Position numbers and translations under genes: made by a program
Part shown: piece after piece, positions 1 through 7,055 of the stretch
Layout: the number at the start of each line of letters is the position of its first letter
Numbering within the stretch: position 1 is the stretch's first letter
Assembly: GCA_947625455.1 (NCBI GenBank)
Contig: CANQOJ010000004.1
Location: 1-30,744, forward strand
Length of the DNA stretch: 30,744 nucleotides
Reading direction: 5' to 3'
Source: an uncultured Clostridia bacterium
GTDB taxonomy: Bacteria > Bacillota > Clostridia > Oscillospirales > Ruminococcaceae
The notes under the pieces: generated by a model
What the model was told of the DNA's origin: nothing
Seen by the model: only the letters and a program-made list of their open reading frames with translations
Databases searched by the model: none

Positions 1-112
1 GATGCTCTGTGTTCATGTCAAGTTCGCCGAGTTTGTTTGACAACTCTGTTTCTGAACAGGGGAAACATATTTCCGTACTGAACGAACCGTTCCCAATTGT
101 CATTTTAATCAT
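1..112 (-). CDS. Unrecognised protein, N-terminal 37 codons, cut by left edge
   Basis: Reading leftwards from an ATG at 112, the frame stays open to the window edge. It begins MIKMTIGNGSFSTEICFPC and continues SETELSNKLGELDMNTEH. A textbook GGAGG site (120-124) lies 7 nt upstream of the ATG, which is the main reason to believe this is a gene. The opposite-strand frame covering this stretch has no comparable start signal. The visible part looks like a beta-strand pair followed by a helix, as in small accessory proteins of Gram-positive mobile elements, but no family can be named. It is the first gene beyond the tmRNA 3' end, and tmRNA 3' ends are common integration sites, so it may belong to an inserted element (inference). 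Confidence 0.6.
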   Translation of the reverse strand, partial: MIKMTIGNGSFSTEICFPCSETELSNKLGELDMNTEH

Positions 113-136
113 TGTAATTCCTCCAAAGTTATATTT

Positions 137-150
137 ACTCCACGCGGAGT
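137..150. promoter_or_regulatory. Short palindrome upstream of the left-edge gene
   Basis: ACTCC-ACGC-GGAGT is a perfect 5-bp inverted repeat. It lies 25 bp upstream of the left-edge gene's start codon, just before a TATAAC (minus strand) that could be a -10 box. No well-spaced -35 box is visible. It could be an operator or a leader hairpin; only the symmetry is certain. Confidence 0.3.
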
Positions 151-180
151 TTATTGTCATTTTCTCTGAAAACAAAAAAA

Positions 181-225
181 GCCTGCAAATTGCCTCTCGC
201 CAAATGCGAAAAGTAATCTACAGGC
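181..225 (-). terminator. Intrinsic terminator-like hairpin
   Basis: Arms 181-193 and 213-225 pair over 13 positions, with G-U pairs and one mismatch. On the minus strand the hairpin ends GCAGGC followed by TTTTTTTG, the form of a rho-independent terminator. It would stop leftward transcription from tmRNA before the left-edge gene. A smaller TCGC/GCGA stem can form inside the loop. Confidence 0.6.
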
Positions 226-425
226 TCTTATTTAATATGTGTAATCTGCACAATTTCCACAGCAAAAATTTTGTTGCCAAAGGGTTCAAGTCCCGTTAAA
301 ATCTTTTTTGTAAAGGTTTTGAATTTTTTATCATTGTCGAATATGCAAAAATTCAACCAGGAAAATTTTATTGTTAAAAAGGTTCAAGTCATCTAAAAAT
401 CTTTTTTGTAAGTTTCGGAAAACAA

Positions 426-477
426 AAAATGCCTGTGAGTAACTTCTCGACTTGGAGAAGTCGCTCACAGGCATTTT
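426..477. terminator. Strong, possibly bidirectional terminator hairpin
   Basis: A stem of about 20 bp runs from AATGCCTGTGAG to CTCACAGGCATT (428-447 with 456-475) around an 8-nt loop. It is followed by ATTTTTTG on the minus strand and ATTTTGTG on the plus strand. The A/T runs on both sides make it suitable as a terminator in either direction. Confidence 0.6.
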
Positions 478-583
478 GTGTACATTGTACAAAATTCTAT
501 CGAAAAATTTTGTAGGGGAGGGGTTCAAGTCCACTTTCGTGTCGAAAATATCTGTGGATCGTGAATCCTGTTTTTCACAAGAT

Positions 584-636
584 TTATGCCCACAAATGGC
601 TTTGTACAGCCGTTTGCGGGCATAATATCTTTTTTG
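584..636. terminator. Hairpin just beyond the tmRNA 3' end
   Basis: Arms 584-601 and 608-625 pair at 17 of 18 positions around a 6-nt loop. On the plus strand it is followed by TATCTTTTTTG, a good U-tract for stopping transcription entering tmRNA from the left. On the minus strand the tail AATCTTGTG is poor in T. It may also be the 3' trailer hairpin of the tmRNA precursor. Confidence 0.5.
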
Positions 637-647
637 TAAACGTTAGT

Positions 648-998
648 TGGTGGAGCCGAGGGGAATTGAACCCCTGTCCGAAAACCCGTCCTCACAACTT
701 TCTCCGAGCGCAGTTTGTCAATTAAAGTTCCCTCGCCCGACCGCCGACAAACAGGCTATCGGGTTTGGTAGTCTTTGGTACACCAACGGTTACAAGACAA
801 CTCGCCGAAGGCGTTCACTGCTTATCCGACGCCAAATCTCTGCCCGCAGTAAAACAGAGCTTGACGGCAGCGCTCTCAGGCAGCTGCTAAAACGAGATCT
901 TCGTCTGCGTTTAAATTTAAGTTTGCGCTATTTAGGTGCTTCGCCCGCACCGCTCGCTTATCATGCCTCAGAATCCCCGTCGAAGCCTTTACGGCCCC
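648..998 (-). ncRNA. ssrA: tmRNA (transfer-messenger RNA)
   Basis: This RNA rescues stalled ribosomes with SmpB and tags the unfinished protein for proteolysis. The 5' end GGGGCCG pairs with CGGCTCC before an encoded 3' CCA (ending at 648) to form a 7-bp acceptor stem. The T-arm reads GGGGTTCAATTCCCC. The 5' half carries the conserved tmRNA segment AAGGCTTCGACGGGG. The mRNA-like part resumes at GCA (926-924) and runs to TGA (878-876), giving the tag ANLNLNADEDLVLAAA, whose hydrophobic Ala-rich end is typical of degradation tags. Length 351 nt is normal for a one-piece tmRNA. The plus-strand open frame across this locus is an artefact of the RNA gene. Confidence 0.97.
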
Positions 999-1061
999 TG
1001 TTGGCAGTTGACAGTATACAAGGTACAGTAAACAGTAATTTGTGTACTGCCATTATCTTCT

Positions 1062-1090
1062 ATTATAACATGTTGGTTTGGTTTTGTCAA
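1062..1090 (-). promoter_or_regulatory. Consensus promoter of tmRNA
   Basis: On the minus strand TTGACA (1090-1085) and TATAAT (1067-1062) are separated by exactly 17 bp, a perfect sigma-A consensus. Transcription should start near 1055. That leaves about 57 nt of leader to be removed, presumably by RNase P, before the mature 5' end at 998. The leader has an imperfect inverted repeat (GGCAGT near 1003 with ACTGCC near 1048). Confidence 0.9.
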
Positions 1091-1111
1091 GAGAAAATTA
1101 TGTCGAAAAGC

Positions 1112-2212
1112 TTATTTTGCTTTGTTTAGATACTCAACAGGCGAGCTGTTCATGCTCTTTACCGCAGGGATAACAGCGGATATGCCTATTAGAAGCAGGA
1201 TTGTAATTGCCGTGAGCAACAGATTTCCGAACGACATGTTCAGCCCTTTTACAAACTCGTTTCCAGAAGCTTTGAGGACAAGGTATGATATTGCCGAAAT
1301 TATGACTGAACCCAGCGATATTAAAGCAATGTTTGTAATATGCAGCCCTATAATCCCCGCCCTTGAATACCCGCAAAGCCATAGTACCCCGTTCTTCAGC
1401 CTGTTTTCCTTGAACGTTATTGCCGAAATGCAGATTGTTCCCATAATCACTATGCCCGCAATTGCAATTATAATCGGAACAAACCTCTCGCGGTCAGCAT
1501 TCAGCGCATTTTGCGAGTTGTTAAGTATCAAATCAGCTTCAATAACAATCGCCCTGCTATTCCTCAATCTCGCAATGTTCTCTTCTGCATTTTCATTGAA
1601 CCCAATAATAAACCCCGTTGAATTTACAAAGTACTTTTCATAGCCCTTTATCGACGAGCGGTTTGTTATTATAAAATCCTGCGAATTTGCGGAAGTTTTG
1701 TAAAAGTCGGTCATTGTCATATCCGTCCCGAAACTTTCCATTGAGGGAAGATATGTCATTTCGGTCAGTATTCCGCTGACATTCAGCGTCAATGTCTGAC
1801 CGTCTGAAAATTGTATGCTGTTTTCGCCTATGCTTATCCTATCGCTTGCGACAGCTTTTGCGTAATTTCCCGATTTCAGCGGCAGAGACAGCTTGTCATA
1901 TATTTCATCGCTTAACGATATGACAGCGGCGCCGTTTGCCGAATAACTCTTTATGTCGTAAATCATATACTCCCCCGATATGATTTCCGAAAGTCTTTCC
2001 CGTGAAACGCCAAGCTCCCTGTTCAAATCATAGCAGTAAACCGAATTTTCGTTCAGAAGCGGAGTAAATGGAACATTTAGCATTTCGCGTTCTTTCAGTA
2101 CCGAAAACATGTAATTTTCTGCCAGAATAAGCGCCGCAATTTCCAAAGCAACCAAAATATATGAAAAGAAATCTTTTCTGAATGACGTTAAAAAAAGTTT
2201 CAATGAATCCAT
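1112..2212 (-). CDS. FtsX-like ABC transporter permease (second of pair)
   Basis: Membrane permease subunit of MacB/FtsX type, 366 aa. One membrane segment near residues 18-37 is followed by a large extracytoplasmic domain (about 40-240) and three further segments near 246-268, 282-312 and 327-349. This is the 1+3 layout of the family. The C-terminus SSPVEYLNKAK resembles the short cytoplasmic end common in these permeases. It starts 12 bp after the stop of its upstream partner (2225-3331), so the two are cotranscribed and probably form a heterodimer. No ATP-binding subunit is adjacent. Substrate unknown: such pairs often handle peptides, lipoproteins or cell-wall signals. Confidence 0.8.
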   Translation of the reverse strand: MDSLKLFLTSFRKDFFSYILVALEIAALILAENYMFSVLKEREMLNVPFTPLLNENSVYCYDLNRELGVSRERLSEIISGEYMIYDIKSYSANGAAVISLSDEIYDKLSLPLKSGNYAKAVASDRISIGENSIQFSDGQTLTLNVSGILTEMTYLPSMESFGTDMTMTDFYKTSANSQDFIITNRSSIKGYEKYFVNSTGFIIGFNENAEENIARLRNSRAIVIEADLILNNSQNALNADRERFVPIIIAIAGIVIMGTICISAITFKENRLKNGVLWLCGYSRAGIIGLHITNIALISLGSVIISAISYLVLKASGNEFVKGLNMSFGNLLLTAITILLLIGISAVIPAVKSMNSSPVEYLNKAK

Positions 2213-2224
2213 ACTGTCCGCACC

Positions 2225-3331
2225 TCACATTTCCGCCAGTTCTCTTGTAATCGACCTTGCATAAAACGGCGCAATATAAACAAAAAACATTATAAGCGAG
2301 ATAACGACATAACCCAAGAACATTACAATATAGTAATTAAAGTCAAAGATAACGTTGAAAATGCCATAATATACCGCAACAGCGGGCTTTATCAGCAAGT
2401 CAAATACAACGCATGCAATTATCCCCGACATTACCGACATAAGCAAAAACTCCATTCCGCTGTACAGAATGCAAACGGACTTCCCGAAACCGCAAAGCCT
2501 AAATACCGCGAAGCTGTGCTTTCTTGCCGACAGCATGTATTTGAATACCAGCAAGGTATTGAATACCGAAATTATTATCATCAGAACAGATGTAACGATA
2601 TACGCTTCGTTTGCCCGCTTTTCAAGCAGGTCGGATTCCTTCGGTACAGATTGCCAACCTATCGGCATATCGAAACATTCGTTATACAGCGCGAGTATTT
2701 CTTTTGCCTGCTCGTCCGTCACAATATCTTCCATCTGAATTTCAATCATACCTACGTTAATATTGTCGGGCTGCGTACCCCAAAGCATGTAAATCCCTGC
2801 CCCGCCGTAATATCCCGAAACCTTGTATTTGTCCCCCATAATGTAAAGATTGCCGTCCTGTACCGATTCAAAAGCAGTCGGGTAAAGTTTATGCGCGGGC
2901 GGTATATTGCCGACCATGACGACTTTTTCTTTGTTGTCAAATTCCTCTTTTGTAGGAAGTTGGTCCTCGGAGACATCAAACGTATTTTGCATATAATTTT
3001 TAAAAGCGTCATAATCATAAAACAGGTATAAATAACCGCCATACAGCTCCTCTGCAGGGCTTACAAGCATATTTATCTCGCTGAATTTGTACGGCATTCT
3101 CTTTGCAAATTCGTTTACATTGTCCTCAATATCGGACAATTTGGTACTTTCGACAAGAAACGAGAACGTCTTTGCCTGGTACACCGATTTGTCATTTTCA
3201 ACGACAGTGTTTACAATAATCCCGTTTGTCAGCATAATAACGCAAATAACCGCGATTTCCGACAGAACAATAAATATGTACCCCAAAAACCCTTGCTTCA
3301 GATTTTTACCCATGTATTTGATAAACATCAT
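2225..3331 (-). CDS. FtsX-like ABC transporter permease (first of pair)
   Basis: 368-aa membrane protein with the same 1+3 topology as its downstream neighbour: a segment near residues 17-39, an extracytoplasmic domain to about 240, then segments near 242-264, 285-312 and 328-353. The extracytoplasmic part is rich in Tyr, Asp and Glu, and sequence similarity to the partner is low apart from the fold pattern. The start is the first of two adjacent ATG codons, preceded by AGGGGG. A consensus promoter lies just upstream. The pair ends at 1112, so the ATPase must be encoded elsewhere if this is a working ABC transporter. Confidence 0.78.
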   Translation of the reverse strand: MMFIKYMGKNLKQGFLGYIFIVLSEIAVICVIMLTNGIIVNTVVENDKSVYQAKTFSFLVESTKLSDIEDNVNEFAKRMPYKFSEINMLVSPAEELYGGYLYLFYDYDAFKNYMQNTFDVSEDQLPTKEEFDNKEKVVMVGNIPPAHKLYPTAFESVQDGNLYIMGDKYKVSGYYGGAGIYMLWGTQPDNINVGMIEIQMEDIVTDEQAKEILALYNECFDMPIGWQSVPKESDLLEKRANEAYIVTSVLMIIISVFNTLLVFKYMLSARKHSFAVFRLCGFGKSVCILYSGMEFLLMSVMSGIIACVVFDLLIKPAVAVYYGIFNVIFDFNYYIVMFLGYVVISLIMFFVYIAPFYARSITRELAEM

Positions 3332-3370
3332 ATAACCCCCTGTAATTCAAGATAAATAATCTATAACTAT

Positions 3371-3399
3371 ATTATATACAAGCATAACAGTTTTGTCAA
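3371..3399 (-). promoter_or_regulatory. Consensus promoter of the permease pair
   Basis: On the minus strand TTGACA (3399-3394) and TATAAT (3376-3371) are 17 bp apart, with transcription expected to start about 35 nt before the ATG at 3331. It lies back to back with the chemoreceptor promoter, about 50 bp away. Confidence 0.88.
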
Positions 3400-3451
3400 G
3401 AGGTTTCGTTAAATTTGTTTTTACAAAAATCTCAATTTTTTTGAACAACTA

Positions 3452-3480
3452 TTGACATTTTTTGTGCATTGTGTTATACT
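3452..3480 (+). promoter_or_regulatory. Promoter of the chemoreceptor gene
   Basis: TTGACA (3452-3457) and TATACT (3475-3480) are separated by 17 bp. This is a sigma-A type promoter rather than the TAAA/GCCGATAA form used by flagellar sigma-D, so the receptor appears to be expressed independently of the motility sigma factor (inference). Confidence 0.85.
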
Positions 3481-3533
3481 GTTATCAGAGGTTTTAAAGC
3501 GTAAAAGTCCATATGAAAAGGAGCTTTATAATT

Positions 3534-5510
3534 ATGAACGAAAAACAAAAGCCGAAATTCAGTCTTTATAAGAAAATCACGCTGATTTTTCTTATCCCGC
3601 TGCTTGCTATGGGGATAATTCTCACGACATGCTTCGGGGTTGTATCAAACTCGGTTCAGACTTTGCGATATGAGGACGAAGCGAAAGCGCTTGCGAAATC
3701 ATACTCTGTTGCCGTAAAAAATCAGGTCGATATGCTGGCAAAGCAGTTTGATGTCGTCATCAAAAACTCCGATATTGTAAACGAGAGCATTCCGCTTGAA
3801 CAGCGTAAGCTGGTACTTGAAGAAAGCGCGTCGGTAAGTACATTCAAGGACTTTGCGATTGCTTATTCCGACGGCAAAACCTATAACGATACGGATATTT
3901 CAGAACGCGATTACTTCAAAGAAGCCATGGCAAGCAAGGGTACATATGTTTCAAGCCCCGTTGTACGCATGACGGACAACTCGCTCACCGTTATGATGGG
4001 CAAATATTTCAGCGAAAACGGACAGGATTATCTCTGCTACGGCGGACTTTCAGAGGATATTTTCTCGAATATGATAAGAGATATTGAGTTCGGAGAGGAC
4101 GCGGTCTGCTTTATTCTGGACAGGGACAAGCAGGTCATAGCCTGCAGTAATGCGGCGCTGCCCGTACTTACCGACCTTTCGGGAAATGCAGAACTTGACA
4201 GGAAAGTTGCGGGGCTTAGGGGAATTGCTGACGGCATGGCAAACGGCGAAAGTACCTCAAGCGTTGTAAACTTCAACGGACAGGATTATTTCTTCGGCTA
4301 TGCGCCTATTGAGGGCGCAGAGGGCTGGAGTATTGCGGTGGGTACTCCGAGTACGCTTATGATTACAACGATTATGCTTACCGCGCTTGTTTTCATAGGC
4401 ATAACGATTGCTGTTATATTTATCGCGATATTCGTCTCGCGCAGGAATATAAAGCATGTCTGCACGAGAATTGAAAAGGCTGCGGACAGACTTTCGGATT
4501 TCGCAAGAGGAGATATCTCAACGCCCGCGCCAGAGTTTCATTCAAATGACGAAATTGAACTTATGGGTTACTCACTTGCGGATATGGTAACGTCGATAGG
4601 CGGGTACATAAAGGACATTGAATATGTCTTAAACGGCATAGCTGACGGCGATTTGACAGTAAGCCCGAATGCGGAATACAACGGAGAATTTGTCGGGATA
4701 AAAACTTCGCTCAACAATATCCTTAACTCAATGCGAACGCTTATGTCTGATGTCGGAAGGTCTGCGGAAGAAGTAAAACAAGGCGCTTCACAGCTGGCTT
4801 CGGGTTCTTCAGAGCTGTCTGCGGGCGCGGTATCTCAGGCTTCGGCAATAAACGATATTGCGAATACTGCTCATGATATTTCCGAAAAGACCGAGCATAA
4901 CAACGAAAGCGTAAGACGCGCCCTTGAAACCGCTCAGAATACCGACAGACAGGCAACAGAGGGCTCTAAGAGCATGGCTGAAATGCTGGAAGCAATACGC
5001 GAGATTGAGAAGTCATCACAGGAGATTGAGCAGATTATAAAGGTCATTGACGACATAGCGTTCCAGACGAACATACTTGCTCTTAACGCGGCTATAGAAG
5101 CCGCAAGAGCAGGAGAAGCGGGAAAGGGCTTTGCGGTTGTAGCGGACGAGGTAGGAAATCTTGCGGGGAAGTCTGCTGAAGCCGCCCAGCAGACAGGACA
5201 GCTTATTACGAGTTCAATAAATGCGGTAAACAGAGGAGCGGAGCTTGCACAAAGGACATCTGACGCGCTTACGGGGATAGTCGGCGGCGTAGAGGAAGTG
5301 TCTCGTGTAATCAAGGACATCTCCGAAGCAAATGAACTCCAGACCGAGGCGGTAAACCGCATATCCGAGAACATAAACGAAGTGAACACGGGTATCCAGA
5401 ATACTTCTTCGACAGCCGAACAAAGCGCCGCGGCAAGCGAACAGCTTTCGGCTCTGGCGGCGAGCCTGAGCGAGGCAGTTAATAAATTCCGCCTAGAAGC
5501 TAGAAATTAA
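3534..5510 (+). CDS. Methyl-accepting chemotaxis protein with dCache sensor
   Basis: Transmembrane chemoreceptor, 658 aa from the ATG at 3534. This start is preferred over the in-frame ATG at 3513 because AAGGAG (3518-3523) sits 10 nt before it. Membrane segments lie near residues 15-38 and 275-303. Between them is an extracellular Cache-type ligand domain, with the family's SERDYFKEAM...G-T-YVSSPVV signature near 122-143. A HAMP region follows, then the signalling coiled coil with hairpin tip IDDIAFQTNILALNAAIEAA and GKGFAVVADEV (about 505-540) that contacts CheA and CheW. There is no C-terminal CheR/CheB pentapeptide. The last codons (LEARN) and the stop fall inside a repeat element, so the natural end may have been replaced. 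Ligand unknown. Confidence 0.93.
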   Translation: MNEKQKPKFSLYKKITLIFLIPLLAMGIILTTCFGVVSNSVQTLRYEDEAKALAKSYSVAVKNQVDMLAKQFDVVIKNSDIVNESIPLEQRKLVLEESASVSTFKDFAIAYSDGKTYNDTDISERDYFKEAMASKGTYVSSPVVRMTDNSLTVMMGKYFSENGQDYLCYGGLSEDIFSNMIRDIEFGEDAVCFILDRDKQVIACSNAALPVLTDLSGNAELDRKVAGLRGIADGMANGESTSSVVNFNGQDYFFGYAPIEGAEGWSIAVGTPSTLMITTIMLTALVFIGITIAVIFIAIFVSRRNIKHVCTRIEKAADRLSDFARGDISTPAPEFHSNDEIELMGYSLADMVTSIGGYIKDIEYVLNGIADGDLTVSPNAEYNGEFVGIKTSLNNILNSMRTLMSDVGRSAEEVKQGASQLASGSSELSAGAVSQASAINDIANTAHDISEKTEHNNESVRRALETAQNTDRQATEGSKSMAEMLEAIREIEKSSQEIEQIIKVIDDIAFQTNILALNAAIEAARAGEAGKGFAVVADEVGNLAGKSAEAAQQTGQLITSSINAVNRGAELAQRTSDALTGIVGGVEEVSRVIKDISEANELQTEAVNRISENINEVNTGIQNTSSTAEQSAAASEQLSALAASLSEAVNKFRLEARN

Positions 5511-5683
5511 GAAGCTAGAGGCTAGACTTGGAATCCGCTTGCGCGGATAATTAAGATTGTATTTAAATTAGGAGAGCGTAATCCTATTAAGTGGTTACGC
5601 TCTCTTAAATTCAAAACAATCTAATTATATCCGCGCAAGCGGATTCCAAGTCTAGCCTCTAGCCTCTTAAATTCTAGCTTCTA
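5494..5683. repeat. 190-bp near-palindromic repeat element (copy 1)
   Basis: The two halves are inverted copies. The left end TAGAAGCTAGAAATTAAG matches the complement of the right end (CTTAAATTCTAGCTTCTA) with few differences. Further inside, CTTGGAATCCGCTTGCGCGG (5528-5547) is perfectly repeated in inverse near 5630-5650, and GAGAGCGTAA (5572-5581) pairs with TTACGCTCTC (5595-5604). It encodes no protein. It overlaps the 3' end of the chemoreceptor gene and ends about 30 bp before the prmA promoter. A 26-bp piece at its left end (5493-5518) recurs exactly, inverted, at 29208-29233. It resembles a MITE or large REP-like palindrome and could also act as a transcription barrier. Confidence 0.88.
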
Positions 5684-5713
5684 TGTGAAAGAGTGCTTTT
5701 TTAAATTTCCTAC

Positions 5714-5742
5714 TTGATTTTTAATACAAGATATGGTATAAT
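5714..5742 (+). promoter_or_regulatory. Promoter of the prmA-miaA gene string
   Basis: TTGATT (5714-5719) and TATAAT (5737-5742) are 17 bp apart. The predicted transcript starts about 25 nt before the prmA ATG. The same TTG could be misread as a start codon for an N-terminally extended PrmA. It is part of this -35 box. Confidence 0.82.
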
Positions 5743-5773
5743 TATAGTGTATCATTGTACAGCGGGGGATTTT

Positions 5774-6745
5774 ATGGACAACTTTATTCAGGCGGATATT
5801 TATACGTCAAGCGAGGCGATTGACGGGATTACATACAGGCTCTCCGACCTTGGGATAGACGGGTTTTCCGTCCGCGACAGCGCGGATTTCAAGGACTTTC
5901 TGGCTGACAAAAACGCAAACTGGGATTATGTTGACGACAGCCTTATGGGGCTTCAAAATGCCGAGCCATGTATTACGGTTTATGTTCACGACAATGCCCA
6001 GGGCAGAGAACAGCTTAACGGTATAAAGCTTATGGTTGACGAGATGAAAAAGCAAAACTCGGACGGCTTTTTCGGCAATCTTCGCATTGAACTCAAAAAC
6101 GTCAAAGAAGAGGACTGGGCAAATAACTGGAAGAAGTACTATAAGCCTTTCAGAGTCGGCAGGACGCTTGTTGTAAAGCCGTCATGGGAAGATTATACGA
6201 AAAATGACGGCGAAAGGATACTTGAAATTGATCCCGCGTCAACATTCGGCACAGGTCAGCATTATACCACGAAAATGGTTATGGAAGTGCTTGAGGACGC
6301 TGTAAAAGGCGGGGAGAGGGTACTTGATTTAGGCTGCGGGAGCGGCATTTTGTCTATTGCGGCATTGCTTTTCGGCGCAAAGGAAGTTACGGTCTGCGAC
6401 ATTTTCGAGAATGCCGTAAAGACTGCGTCCGAGAATATCGAGAAAAACCATTTTGACAAATCGCGTTATACCGCCTTTTGCGGGAACATTATCGACAATG
6501 AAAGCCTTAGAAGCGATATAGGCGGGGGATATGACATTGTATGCGCGAATATCGTAGCAGATGTTATAATAGCCATGAGCGGGCTGTTCGGGCAGTTTAT
6601 GAACAGGAACGCAAAGCTTATTACGTCGGGAATAATTGACGAGAGATTTGACGAGGTTATGAACGCGCTTTCGGAAAACGGCTTTGAAGTTATGCATAAA
6701 AAGCAGGAGGACGGCTGGTGCTGCGCTGAACTTAAAATAAGCTGA
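5774..6745 (+). CDS. prmA: Ribosomal protein L11 methyltransferase
   Basis: Soluble SAM-dependent enzyme that trimethylates ribosomal protein L11, 323 aa from the ATG at 5774. This start is preceded by GGGGG (5764-5768) and lies downstream of a promoter that overlaps the longer open frame. The N-terminal part (1-100) is the L11-recognition domain. The catalytic part shows EIDPASTFGTGQHYTT (about 151-166), the PrmA-specific loop, then SAM motif I VLDLGCGSGILSIAA (about 183-197). A later CANIVADVI corresponds to the (N/A)NI motif near the active site. Length is typical. It heads a string of translation and DNA-repair genes. Confidence 0.94.
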   Translation: MDNFIQADIYTSSEAIDGITYRLSDLGIDGFSVRDSADFKDFLADKNANWDYVDDSLMGLQNAEPCITVYVHDNAQGREQLNGIKLMVDEMKKQNSDGFFGNLRIELKNVKEEDWANNWKKYYKPFRVGRTLVVKPSWEDYTKNDGERILEIDPASTFGTGQHYTTKMVMEVLEDAVKGGERVLDLGCGSGILSIAALLFGAKEVTVCDIFENAVKTASENIEKNHFDKSRYTAFCGNIIDNESLRSDIGGGYDIVCANIVADVIIAMSGLFGQFMNRNAKLITSGIIDERFDEVMNALSENGFEVMHKKQEDGWCCAELKIS

Positions 6746-6776
6746 ATGCATATACTGCCTTTAAGGAGGCGGGAAT

Positions 6777-7052
6777 ATGGAGTTTCTGAAAGCATTTGCG
6801 GTGATTTTTCTTCTGATTTTCGGTACGGCAATGCTGGCGTATCTCTTTTGGAATGCCCTGAAGAAAGGGTATGCGGGAAAGTTTGACATTTATGTGAAGC
6901 CCGATGAAAACATCGAGGATTTTATCATTCACATAAGGCATGACGCATATATCGGCGAGATACGCATAATTTCCGACGGCAAAAGCGGAATAGCCGAAAG
7001 TCTTGCGGAAAAATATGAAAACGTAAAGGCTGTAAATAAAACGGACGGGTGA
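6777..7052 (+). CDS. Small single-pass membrane protein, unknown
   Basis: 91 aa with a strong AAGGAGG site upstream of the ATG. Residues about 5-26 are hydrophobic (LKAFAVIFLLIFGTAMLAYLFW), giving one membrane segment or uncleaved signal anchor. The remainder is a small domain with alternating strands (KFDIYVKPDENIEDFIIHIR and GEIRIISDGK). It contains no Cys and no recognisable catalytic motif. It sits 31 bp after prmA and 3 bp before recD2, so it is certainly in the operon. Family not recognised: the strand/helix pattern after a short anchor suggests a small cytoplasmic alpha/beta fold tethered to the membrane (inference). Confidence 0.8.
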   Translation: MEFLKAFAVIFLLIFGTAMLAYLFWNALKKGYAGKFDIYVKPDENIEDFIIHIRHDAYIGEIRIISDGKSGIAESLAEKYENVKAVNKTDG

Positions 7053-7055
7053 ATA

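Larger units (their letters stand above)
113..647. other. 535-bp gene-free stretch with three hairpins and short repeats
   Basis: No convincing gene lies between the left-edge CDS and tmRNA. The stretch is AT-rich. It carries three large hairpins (181-225, 426-477, 584-625) and two repeated words. GGTTCAAGTC occurs at 283-292, 381-390 and 522-531. ATCTTTTTTGTAA occurs at 301-313, 399-411 and 627-639. In the first two copies the words come as a pair with the same spacing and a 98-bp period, preceded by an AAAATTTT-like run. In the third copy the two words are separated by an extra hairpin. GGTTCAAGTC resembles a tRNA T-loop, but no acceptor or anticodon arm accompanies it. Confidence 0.7.

Noticed and set aside
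9..299. 96-codon plus-strand frame at the left edge
   Set aside because: No ribosome site, and it opposes a frame with an ideal GGAGG site; it also runs through a terminator-like hairpin.
283..531. GGTTCAAGTC repeats as tRNA genes or a CRISPR array
   Set aside because: No acceptor, D or anticodon arms accompany the T-loop-like words, and the repeats are too short and unevenly spaced for CRISPR.
647..1129. 160-codon plus-strand frame across the tmRNA locus
   Set aside because: It lies antisense to a clearly recognisable tmRNA and has no ribosome binding site.
5714..5773. N-terminal extension of PrmA from TTG 5714
   Set aside because: The TTG is the -35 box and the segment contains the TATAAT; the ATG at 5774 has a GGGGG site.
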